In this document: in pieces, positions 17,029 to 24,140 of the stretch
How the letters are laid out: each line of letters begins with the position of its first letter
How positions within the stretch are numbered: position 1 is the first letter of the stretch
Assembly (NCBI GenBank): GCA_902472555.1
Contig: CABROF010000004.1
Location: 1 to 55,860 of the forward strand
Source: UMGS1851 sp900555605
GTDB taxonomy: Bacteria; Bacillota; Clostridia; UBA1212; UBA1255
Length of the DNA: 55,860 nt
Direction: 5' to 3'
The notes under the pieces: model-generated
Databases searched by the model: none
What the model was told of the DNA's origin: nothing
The model's input: only the letters and a program-made list of their open reading frames with translations
Made by a program: the position numbers and the translations under genes

Positions 17029-18213
17029 TTACCTGCGGCAGGAAAGCGTTTCAATGAACGTGCCGATCAGGGACAGTGCTTTTTTGATATGCTCAATGGA
17101 ATATGCATATGAGACGCGGACAAAGCCTTCTCCACTTTCGCCGAATGCGTTGCCGGGAACAAGGGCAACCTGTTTTTCTTCCAGCAGCCTACGGCAAAAT
17201 TCATCAGAGGACAGCCCTGTGCTTCGTATGCAGGGGAAGCAGTAAAAGGCGCCCATAGGCGTGAAGCAGGGGAGTCCGAGCTCATGGAAGCCGTTTACAA
17301 TCAGTCTGCGTCTGTAGTTATATTCACTGCGCATCATCTCAATATCCGCATCGCCGCTGCGCATTGCCTCTATCGCGGCAAACTGGCTCATTGTCGGGGC
17401 GCACATAATAGCATATTGATGCAGCTTCAGCATCTGTTCAACAACATCGGGATGTCCGCATACATAACCGAGCCGCCATCCGGTCATGGAATAGGACTTT
17501 GAAAAGCCGCTGGCAATGATCGTACGTTCCTTCATTCCGGGAATCTCGGCAATGGACACGTGGCGGCTGTCCGTATAATTTAAGGCACCGTAAATTTCAT
17601 CAGATAAAACCATGATATTCGTATCCCGAAGAACCTCTGCGATGGCTTCCAGATCAGCGCGTTCCATAATTGCACCGGTGGGATTGTTCGGGAAGGGAAG
17701 TACCAGAAGCTTGGTTTTCGGTGTAATGGCAGCTTTTAGCAAAGAAGGGGTCAGCCTGAATTGATCTTCCTCCCGCATATGGATTTTTACTGTTTTTCCG
17801 CCGGCTAATTCGGCAAGGGGACCATAGCAGACAAAACTCGGAAGCGGAACAATGACTTCATCGCCCGGTACCAGCAGCGCGCGCATACATAAATCAATGG
17901 CCTCACTGCCGCCCACCGTAATAATGATTTGATTTGCAGGATCATATGCAAGCTGAAACGTACGCTGCATATAATGCGCGATTTCCCTGCGGAGCTCGTT
18001 CAGTCCGGCGTTGGCCGTATACTGTGTACGACCCTTTTCCAAGGCATGGATCCCCGCATTTCGTACATGCCAGGGAGTAGGAAAATCCGGTTCTCCGATT
18101 CCCAGTGAAATGACATGGTCCATTGTTGCCGCAATATCAAATAATTTTCGAATTCCGGACGGCGCCGTATTTACAAGGATCGGGTTCAGACAGTTTTTCG
18201 GCGAAAAGCTCAA
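17029..18213 (-). CDS. class I/II PLP-dependent aminotransferase
   Basis: 394 residues, fold-type I aminotransferase of the aspartate/aromatic or PatA-like branch. Visible family marks: GIGEPDFPTPWHV at the N terminus, YTANAGLNELRREIA, the substrate loop FPNNPTGAIM, DEIYGALNY, and the PLP lysine in ASGFSKSYSMTGWRLGYV. C-terminal FVRVSYAYSIEHI holds the carboxylate-binding arginine. Substrate cannot be fixed from sequence; the family covers aspartate, aromatic and branched-chain amino acids. Its ATG overlaps the stop of the Lrp-type regulator by 4 bp, so it is translationally coupled to it and the regulator probably responds to an amino acid that the enzyme handles. Confidence 0.92.
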   Translation of the reverse strand: MSFSPKNCLNPILVNTAPSGIRKLFDIAATMDHVISLGIGEPDFPTPWHVRNAGIHALEKGRTQYTANAGLNELRREIAHYMQRTFQLAYDPANQIIITVGGSEAIDLCMRALLVPGDEVIVPLPSFVCYGPLAELAGGKTVKIHMREEDQFRLTPSLLKAAITPKTKLLVLPFPNNPTGAIMERADLEAIAEVLRDTNIMVLSDEIYGALNYTDSRHVSIAEIPGMKERTIIASGFSKSYSMTGWRLGYVCGHPDVVEQMLKLHQYAIMCAPTMSQFAAIEAMRSGDADIEMMRSEYNYRRRLIVNGFHELGLPCFTPMGAFYCFPCIRSTGLSSDEFCRRLLEEKQVALVPGNAFGESGEGFVRVSYAYSIEHIKKALSLIGTFIETLSCRR

Positions 18214-18689
18214 ACCATCATCACCTGTCTTTCATCTTTGACGGGCCCCTCAAATAAAATACCGTCTTCCTTATATTTTTTTAATACAAAATGGGTTGCG
18301 GTGCTCACTACCGTGTCCATAGGAGCAAGCTTTTCCGCCACAAAGAGTGCGACTTCTGTCAGCGTACTGCCTTCTACAGTCAGCGCTAAATCATAACTGC
18401 CTGACATCAGGAATACAGACTTTACCTGCTCATACTGATAGAAGCGTTCCGCGATCTGATCGAATCCCTTTCCGAACTGCGGCGTAACCTTCAGCTCAAT
18501 ATATGCAGTCACGAATTCGCGTGTTGTTTTTTGCCAGTTGATCATGGTTTTAGTACCGACAATTACGCCTTCCTTTTTATATTGTGCAATTGCGGCGGCA
18601 ACCTCCCGCTCATCCAGATCCAGCATTACTGCAATGTCTTTTTCAGTCAGATTGCTGTCTTTATCTAATAGTTCCAATATTCTGTGCAT
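18210..18689 (-). CDS. Lrp/AsnC-family transcriptional regulator
   Basis: 159 residues. An N-terminal helix-turn-helix (about 1-50: LLDKDSNLTEKDIAVMLDLD, then REVAAAIAQYKKEGVIVG) is followed by an Lrp ligand-binding RAM domain (AYIELKVTPQFGKGFDQIAE, SGSYDLALTVEG). Such regulators bind DNA as dimers or octamers and sense amino acids. It is the first gene of the operon with the aminotransferase and the GH78-like gene, and diverges from hisF. The ribosome site AAGGAGAGG precedes the ATG. The AT-rich inverted repeat at 18738-18760 is a possible own operator. Confidence 0.92.
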   Translation of the reverse strand: MHRILELLDKDSNLTEKDIAVMLDLDEREVAAAIAQYKKEGVIVGTKTMINWQKTTREFVTAYIELKVTPQFGKGFDQIAERFYQYEQVKSVFLMSGSYDLALTVEGSTLTEVALFVAEKLAPMDTVVSTATHFVLKKYKEDGILFEGPVKDERQVMMV

Positions 18690-18730
18690 CTCTGATCCTC
18701 TCCTTGTTTTGTTAGCCGCGGAAAAACGGA

Positions 18731-18759
18731 TTGCAAATATTATAGTACTAAAGTATAAT
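18731..18759 (+). promoter_or_regulatory. hisF promoter
   Basis: TTGCAA (18731-18736), 17-bp spacer, TATAAT (18754-18759), about 35 bp before the hisF start. A minus-strand TATAAT (complement of 18739-18744) inside the spacer could serve the lrp gene, so the two promoters would overlap. Confidence 0.6.
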
Positions 18760-18760
18760 A
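18738..18760. promoter_or_regulatory. inverted repeat between lrp-type gene and hisF (candidate operator)
   Basis: TATTATA (18738-18744), 9-base spacer, TATAATA (18754-18760), perfect 7-bp arms covering the -10 boxes of both divergent genes. Lrp proteins prefer AT-rich dyads of about this size; binding here is inference. Confidence 0.35.
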
Positions 18761-18793
18761 AATAAAAGCTTTATTTTAGAAAGGCGGAGCAGT

Positions 18794-19585
18794 ATGCACA
18801 CAGTCAGAGTGATTCCCTGTTTGGACGTGAAGGATGGCCGCGTTGTAAAAGGCGTCAATTTTGTAAATTTGGTGGATGCAGGCGATCCAGTTGCGGCAGG
18901 GAAGGCATATGACGAGGCCGGGGCGGATGAACTGGTGTTCCTGGACATTACCGCTTCCTCGGATGCACGGGGGATGCGGCTGGATATGGTTCGCCGCGTT
19001 GCAGAAACGGTTTTTATCCCGTTCACTGTGGGCGGAGGAATCCGAAGCGTGCAGGATGTTCGTGAAACGCTGCTGGCAGGTGCAGATAAGGTCAGCATTA
19101 ATTCCGCGGCACTGCGGGATCCTTCTATTCTTCGTGTTTGTGCAGATAAATTCGGCAGTCAATGTATTGTTGCGGCAATCGATGCGAAACGGCGCTATGA
19201 TGAAAATGGAAGGATGATCGGTTATGACACGTATTTGAACGGGGGCCGTGTCAATACGGGAATCGATGCTATTGCATGGGCGGTCCGGGCAGCGGAACTG
19301 GGAGCGGGGGAGCTTCTGCTGACCAGTATGGATTGTGACGGTACAAAAGATGGCTACGATGTGGAACTGACAAGAAAAATTGCCGATTCCGTGCCGATTC
19401 CGGTCATTGCTTCCGGCGGAGCAGGGAAAAAGGAGCATTTTTTTGATGTCATTGCCAATGGAAAGGCAGCAGCGGTGCTTGCTGCCTCGTTATTTCATTT
19501 TAAAGAATTGGAGATCCGAGATTTGAAGTCATATTTGGCGGAGCAGGGCGTTCCGGTGCGCGGCCCGGCTTGTTATATCCATTAG
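18794..19585 (+). CDS. hisF: imidazole glycerol phosphate synthase, cyclase subunit HisF
   Basis: 263 residues, a (beta/alpha)8 barrel. With HisH it converts PRFAR plus ammonia to imidazole glycerol phosphate and AICAR in histidine synthesis. The two catalytic aspartates are present: Asp11 in VIPCLDVKDG and Asp130 in AAIDAKRR. Phosphate-binding loops are GGGIRS (80-85) and ASGGAGKKEHF. No other his gene is in the window, so this copy is outside a histidine operon; hisH must be elsewhere, or this is a paralog. Own promoter at 18731-18759. Its last 4 bp overlap the convergent lysC stop. Confidence 0.95.
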   Translation: MHTVRVIPCLDVKDGRVVKGVNFVNLVDAGDPVAAGKAYDEAGADELVFLDITASSDARGMRLDMVRRVAETVFIPFTVGGGIRSVQDVRETLLAGADKVSINSAALRDPSILRVCADKFGSQCIVAAIDAKRRYDENGRMIGYDTYLNGGRVNTGIDAIAWAVRAAELGAGELLLTSMDCDGTKDGYDVELTRKIADSVPIPVIASGGAGKKEHFFDVIANGKAAAVLAASLFHFKELEIRDLKSYLAEQGVPVRGPACYIH

Positions 19586-20946
19586 TCAAAGTCATCAAAA
19601 AATGCGTGATACAATGCAACGACAGACTTTTGTGCGTCCTGGGCGGTCACGCCGAACATAATACTCACCTCTGAAGAGCCCTGATTGATCATACGGATAT
19701 TGATATTTGCCTTTGCAAAAGCGGCGGCCGCTTTTGCCGCGATTCCGATGGAACGCGTCATGCCGCGTCCTACCAGCATAACGATGGCCTGATTGCGCTC
19801 AACGATTACGGAATCCACATTTAAAGAAGCATAAATGTTGGAAATGATCGTATCCAGCTTTTTATCGTCGCAGTTTTTTTCTCTTACGATGATCGAGATG
19901 CTGTCGATGCCGGAAGGCGTATGCTCGTATGAGACGCCCTCATTTTCCAGAATATGAAGCAGCTTGCGGCCGAAGCCGATCTCGCGGTTCATCATATATT
20001 TATATACATGGATCGTAAGAAAGCCCTTATCTGCTGCAATTCCGACGACAGGAAAGGTTGGCTTCGGCGCTGTTTGATCCGGCACGATCATGGTACCGGG
20101 AGCCTCGGGATTATTGGTATTGCGGATATTGACCGGAATATTCTTTTTATATACGGGGGCCAGTGCTTCTTCGTGCAAAACACTGAAGCCGGCGTATGAC
20201 AGCTCCCGCATTTCCTCATACGTAAACAGCGGAATCGGATGCGGGTTTTTGATAATATTCGGATTGGCGGCATATACGAAATCCACATCGGTAAAATTTT
20301 CATATACATCTGCGTTTACCGCTGCGGCCAAAATACCGCCGGTGACATCAGAACCTCCGCGTGAAAATGTAACCACCTCTCCGGATACGGAGTAACCGAA
20401 AAATCCGGGAAAAACCATAATCGTCTTACGCTCTCCCAGCTTTGCCAGCTGTGCGTACGCGTGAGGCAGCACCCGGGCGTTGCCGTATTCTTCACTCAGA
20501 ATCATACCGGCCTCCTTCGGGTTTACATATTCGGCATCGCAGCCAATGCTTTGCAGATAACATGCCACTAATTTTGCGGAATTATCTTCACCGGCAGCTT
20601 TCATGAGATCCATGAATTTTTCATTGCTGTCAGCAGCCGTCTGAAGCCGTTCCTTCAGATCTGCTTCGATGGTCCGGACGATTTCACTGCCGAGCTGAAG
20701 TTCCTCCGCGATTTCGGCATAACGGCCGACAATCTCCTGCAGGATCGGTGCGGTTTCCTTTGCGTTTAGGTGCTGCTGGGCAAGGCGGATCAGCATATCC
20801 GTTACCTTTGTATCCGCAGGAAAGCGCTTGCCCGGCGCAGAAACCACAACAATTCGTCTCTGCGGATCAGAAAGTACAATATCACACACTTTTTTTACTT
20901 GTTTTGCATCCGCCAATGAACTTCCGCCAAATTTAATCACTTTCAT
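19582..20946 (-). CDS. lysC: aspartate kinase
   Basis: 454 residues, a monofunctional aspartokinase: phosphorylates aspartate as the first step to lysine, threonine and methionine. The N-terminal amino-acid kinase domain starts with VIKFGGSSLADAKQV and includes VVSAPGKR, FSRGGSDVTGGILAAA and NFTDVDFVYAANP. The C-terminal third carries two ACT-type regulatory domains (from about residue 320: ITIHVYKY-like segment, and MTRSIGIAAKAAAAFAKANI), so feedback control by threonine and/or lysine is likely. It is third in the thrC-hom-lysC operon, after 113 bp that hold repeats and hairpins. Its ribosome site AAAGGA is about 12 bases from the ATG, a long spacing. Confidence 0.95.
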   Translation of the reverse strand: MKVIKFGGSSLADAKQVKKVCDIVLSDPQRRIVVVSAPGKRFPADTKVTDMLIRLAQQHLNAKETAPILQEIVGRYAEIAEELQLGSEIVRTIEADLKERLQTAADSNEKFMDLMKAAGEDNSAKLVACYLQSIGCDAEYVNPKEAGMILSEEYGNARVLPHAYAQLAKLGERKTIMVFPGFFGYSVSGEVVTFSRGGSDVTGGILAAAVNADVYENFTDVDFVYAANPNIIKNPHPIPLFTYEEMRELSYAGFSVLHEEALAPVYKKNIPVNIRNTNNPEAPGTMIVPDQTAPKPTFPVVGIAADKGFLTIHVYKYMMNREIGFGRKLLHILENEGVSYEHTPSGIDSISIIVREKNCDDKKLDTIISNIYASLNVDSVIVERNQAIVMLVGRGMTRSIGIAAKAAAAFAKANINIRMINQGSSEVSIMFGVTAQDAQKSVVALYHAFFDDFD

Positions 20947-20986
20947 ATCTATATGTCATCCTTTCCATTTCAAAGGCTTTCTTTTC

Positions 20987-21020
20987 AGAATTTGAGCCGG
21001 TTTCGGTCTGCCGAAATCAG
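20987..21020 (-). promoter_or_regulatory. lysC leader element (hairpin plus CAAATTCT block)
   Basis: On the minus strand TTTCGG-CAGA-CCGAAA forms a 6-bp hairpin, followed by CCGGCTCAAATTCT. The same order of words (TTTCGGCA, ACCGG, CAAATTCT) occurs in the thrC leader at 23889-23925. It lies 41-74 bases before the lysC start. No lysine riboswitch would fit in this space. Confidence 0.4.
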
Positions 21021-21062
21021 TGCAATTTTGTTTATCTCATTCTGTTTATAAAATTCTGTTTA
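21021..21062 (-). repeat. three 14-bp tandem repeats before lysC
   Basis: Plus-strand units: tgcaATTTTGTTTA (21021-21034), tctcATTCTGTTTA (21035-21048), taaaATTCTGTTTA (21049-21062). On the coding strand each unit begins TAAACAGAAT or TAAACAAAAT. The third unit contains the hom stop codon. Nothing like this occurs between thrC and hom. Confidence 0.75.
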
Positions 21063-22313
21063 CTCTATGACCTTAATGCAGTTTTCAACGGCAATCTCCG
21101 CCGCACCGGACAGCTGTCTGCAGCGGTCCGTCAACTCTGCTTTTGTACAATAGCCTGTAATAAAAGCACCAAGACCAAAAGCTTTTGCGGAGAGTCCAAT
21201 CCATTTTGCGGCAGACCCGAAAATGCCTTCTATCAAAGTTTTGAGATCGCTGAGAGCGGCTCCTTCCAGTTCTGTTGTAAAACGAACGAAATAACAGTCG
21301 CTGCTGTCATCCGATTTATCAACCGTCACTGTATGATCGACAAAGGGGGGCAGCGTTTTCATTTTCGGATTCCCGAGTACCTCAATAATATCTCCGACCA
21401 CTGCACTGGCAGTCGGCAGCTTTCCGGCTCCCTGCCCGTAGAACAGGGAATCACCCGTATAAGATCCTTTCACCAGAACCGCGTTATAAACAGAAGAAAC
21501 GGCAGACAAAATATTGGACAAAGGAATGCAGGTGGGTTCTACACTGATCTTGATCCCGGACGGCATCTTTTTGCTGCCCGCGATCAGCTTAATCGTATAG
21601 CCGGCGCGTTCCGCCAGCTCATGGTCAGCCGTCAGAATCTCTCGGATTCCCGTACAGGCGACCTCACGGTAGTCTACATAGCTGTTATATGCAATAGACG
21701 ATAAAATTGCGATTTTTCTTGCGGCATCGTAGCCGTCGACATCCGCAGACGGATTGGCCTCTGCATATCCCTTTGCCTGGGCTTCTTTTAAAACCTCATC
21801 AAAAGACATGCCGTCCCGATGCATTCTTGTCAGCATGTAATTTGTGGTCCCGTTCAGAATTCCCTGTATTTCATATATCTCGTTGGAGGCGAGACAGATA
21901 TTCAGGGGACGGATGATGGGGATTCCGCCGCCTGCACTGGCTTCATACATAAATCTGACATGATGGATAAAAGCAAGACGCATAAGCTCCCGACCATAGG
22001 CAGCTACGACTTCTTTATTTGAGGTTACAACGTGACGGCCGGAAATCAGCGCTTTCCGGCACATCTGATAGGCAAAATCCAAACCGCCGATTGTAACCGT
22101 TACGAGACGGATTTCATCATCTTCCCAAATATCTTCTGCATTTTTCGTTAAATACGGCTCATAGGGCGTTCCCGGCAGATCTCTGATATCAAGAATTTTG
22201 CCCAAGCCGATATCCGATGCAAACCGTTTGCTGAGTTCTGCGCTTTTTTCAATCAAAATATCCGCTACGCCGGAACCGACCACGCCGCAGCCCATAATTG
22301 CAATTTTAAACAT
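21060..22313 (-). CDS. hom: homoserine dehydrogenase
   Basis: 417 residues. It reduces aspartate semialdehyde to homoserine with NAD(P)H. The Rossmann domain opens with IAIMGCGVVGSGVADIL; VVTSNKEVVAAYGRELM and the family signature MYEASAGGGIPIIRPL follow, then GILNGTTNYMLTRM and a catalytic-domain block with EANPSADVDGYDAARK. The last 80 residues (YFVRFTTELEGAALSDLKTL onward) look like an ACT-type domain, so threonine feedback is plausible. It lies 40 bp after thrC and 113 bp before lysC, all on the minus strand: a threonine/aspartate-family operon. Confidence 0.95.
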   Translation of the reverse strand: MFKIAIMGCGVVGSGVADILIEKSAELSKRFASDIGLGKILDIRDLPGTPYEPYLTKNAEDIWEDDEIRLVTVTIGGLDFAYQMCRKALISGRHVVTSNKEVVAAYGRELMRLAFIHHVRFMYEASAGGGIPIIRPLNICLASNEIYEIQGILNGTTNYMLTRMHRDGMSFDEVLKEAQAKGYAEANPSADVDGYDAARKIAILSSIAYNSYVDYREVACTGIREILTADHELAERAGYTIKLIAGSKKMPSGIKISVEPTCIPLSNILSAVSSVYNAVLVKGSYTGDSLFYGQGAGKLPTASAVVGDIIEVLGNPKMKTLPPFVDHTVTVDKSDDSSDCYFVRFTTELEGAALSDLKTLIEGIFGSAAKWIGLSAKAFGLGAFITGYCTKAELTDRCRQLSGAAEIAVENCIKVIE

Positions 22314-22353
22314 CTTAGCCTCCGTTGCTGTTTACAAAATATGCCCGATTCCT

Positions 22354-23862
22354 TTAATTGAGGAACCGGTCCACCGCTGCCTTCATCTCCGCTTTTTCAT
22401 ACTGATCGCTGAATCTTACAGGTTTTTTATCAAGCCCCTGCAGCGGCCGCGGGATGTTAAGACCGGTTTTTTCAGATAAATAAGAAAGAATCTGAAATTC
22501 ATCCATATGATCTACAATATCTTCGCCCCAAATCGCTTCTGCGACGCTCCGGTTGAACTTAAAAGGACTCGCAGTGGAAACTGCGATGGTTTTTGTCACA
22601 TCTCCTGTGGAAATGACGTACTTATCATAAACGTCAATCCCCACAGCCGTATGGGGGTCGATCAGGTATTGATATTCCCGGTAAACATTTTCAATGGTTT
22701 CCTTCGTCTCCGACTCACTTGCGGAGGCAGACCAGAAGTGATGGTTTACATTGTTGATTGTTCGTTTATCTACGGAGTATACGCCGTGCTCCTTGAGGGA
22801 ACGCATGACATGACTCGTCATAATGCTGTCGTTTCCTGAGATATCGTACAGGAGCCGCTCCAAATTGGAGGAAATTAAAATATCCATAGCTGGTGAAATT
22901 GTGGTTACAAAACGGCGGTTGCTGTCATATGTACCTGTAGTCATAAAATTTGATACCACGTCGTTGGTATTCGTGGCACAAATGATTTTGTTTACGGGCA
23001 GACCACATTTCATCGCATAATATGCGGCTAAAATGTTGCCGAAATTTCCTGTCGGCACAACAAAATTCACGCGCGCCCCCAGACTGAGCTCGTTTCGGCG
23101 GACCAGGGTAAAATACCCGTAAAAATAATAGATGATCTGCGGGAGCAGACGGCCGAAATTAATCGAATTGGCGGATGAAAGAGAATAGCCCCGTTCTTTC
23201 AGCTGTGCCGTGTAGGCGAAATCTCCGAAAATTTGCTTTACACCCGTCTGGGCATCGTCAAAATTGCCTTTTACCGCAGCGACATAAACGTTACCGCCTT
23301 CCTGGGTAATCATTTGCTGCTTCTGCATTTCACTCACGCCGTCCACCGGATAAAACACAATTACGCGGATGCCTTCGGCATCCCGAAAGCCCTCAAGGGC
23401 AGCCTTGCCTGTGTCGCCGGAGGTTGCGGTCAAAATCACAATTTTCTCCTGTTTATTCCCTTTTTTTGCCGCGACTGCCATAAACTCCGGAAGAATCTGA
23501 AGCGCCATATCCTTAAACGCACAGGTTGGGCCGTGCCACAGCTCCAAGACGTTCAGGCTGCTGCTCAGACGTGTAAGCGGCGCGACCTCTTCGGGAAAAA
23601 CAAAACCGGAACGACTGCCCCTGCCATATGCATTTTCCACGCAGCGCGCAATTTCTTCAGGGGTAAAATCTGTTGCAAATTCTTTTATAATTTCACATGC
23701 CAGCTCCTGATAAGACAATGCCGACATATTCGCCAGGTCCAAAGAGTCGAAATGCACCTCTCTTTCAGGAACAAAAAGTCCGCCGTCGGGTGCGATTCCC
23801 ATCAAGACCGCGTCGGAGAAGCTTACGCCCTGTACAGTGCCCCTCGTGCTGCCATATGTCAT
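22354..23862 (-). CDS. thrC: threonine synthase
   Basis: 502 residues from the ATG at 23862. An ATG 12 bases further upstream is in frame, but GGAAAGGA sits directly against it, while it lies 12 bases from 23862; family proteins also begin with this MTYGSTRG block. ThrC is a PLP enzyme turning O-phosphohomoserine into threonine. Visible: the N-terminal DAVLMGIAPDGGLFVPE, the PLP lysine in WHGPTCAFKDMALQILPEF, the glycine loop TATSGDTGKAALEGF, and NSINFGRLLPQIIYYFYGYF. It is the first gene of thrC-hom-lysC. A leader of about 170 nt from its promoter suggests control in the transcript. Confidence 0.95.
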   Translation of the reverse strand: MTYGSTRGTVQGVSFSDAVLMGIAPDGGLFVPEREVHFDSLDLANMSALSYQELACEIIKEFATDFTPEEIARCVENAYGRGSRSGFVFPEEVAPLTRLSSSLNVLELWHGPTCAFKDMALQILPEFMAVAAKKGNKQEKIVILTATSGDTGKAALEGFRDAEGIRVIVFYPVDGVSEMQKQQMITQEGGNVYVAAVKGNFDDAQTGVKQIFGDFAYTAQLKERGYSLSSANSINFGRLLPQIIYYFYGYFTLVRRNELSLGARVNFVVPTGNFGNILAAYYAMKCGLPVNKIICATNTNDVVSNFMTTGTYDSNRRFVTTISPAMDILISSNLERLLYDISGNDSIMTSHVMRSLKEHGVYSVDKRTINNVNHHFWSASASESETKETIENVYREYQYLIDPHTAVGIDVYDKYVISTGDVTKTIAVSTASPFKFNRSVAEAIWGEDIVDHMDEFQILSYLSEKTGLNIPRPLQGLDKKPVRFSDQYEKAEMKAAVDRFLN

Positions 23863-23888
23863 AACAATTTCCATTCCTTTCCGAAACT

Positions 23889-23925
23889 TAGAATTTGATC
23901 AGTTCCGGTTTTGCCGAAAATTCGG
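23889..23925 (-). promoter_or_regulatory. thrC leader element (hairpins plus CAAATTCT block)
   Basis: On the minus strand GCCGAA-TT-TTCGGC is a small hairpin, followed by CCGGAACT, loop GATCAAATTCTA, and AGTTTCGG, an 8-bp stem with one G-U pair that ends directly before the ribosome site GGAAAGGA. The words TTTTCGGCA, ACCGG and CAAATTCT are shared with the lysC leader. No T-box specifier or T-box sequence was found. Confidence 0.45.
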
Positions 23926-24039
23926 CGGCTTTTATAATCCTTCACCGAAAAAGAACAAATTTCCGTGCGAAAATTTCACCAAAATTCCTTTTGCTGTCAT
24001 TTTTATGCATAATCTGACGGCATAAAAGTAACAAATGCT

Positions 24040-24068
24040 ATAATAAATTGTCATATACAAAAAGTCAA
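24040..24068 (-). promoter_or_regulatory. thrC operon promoter
   Basis: Minus strand: TTGACT (24068-24063), 17-bp spacer, TATTAT (24045-24040). Transcription from about 24033 gives a leader of about 170 nt before the thrC start. The murD -10 box (24100-24105) lies on the other strand nearby. Confidence 0.7.
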
Positions 24069-24099
24069 GAAAATGATGTACTTTTTTTTACAGAGTCTG

Positions 24100-24105
24100 T
24101 ATAAT
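24100..24105 (+). promoter_or_regulatory. murD -10 box
   Basis: TATAAT at 24100-24105 stands 35 bp before the murD GTG. The -35 region is weak (TGTACT around 24077). The rest of 23863-24140 holds the thrC promoter and leader. Confidence 0.45.
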
Positions 24106-24140
24106 AGAAGCGATTCGTTTTCTTTCAGGAGGTATTTTCA

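Noticed and set aside
20947..21059. Lysine riboswitch before lysC
   Set aside because: The gap is 113 bp, too short for the five-helix lysine aptamer, and the conserved core words are missing.
23863..24033. T-box leader before thrC
   Set aside because: No T-box sequence (TGGNACC type) and no clear terminator/antiterminator pair could be found.
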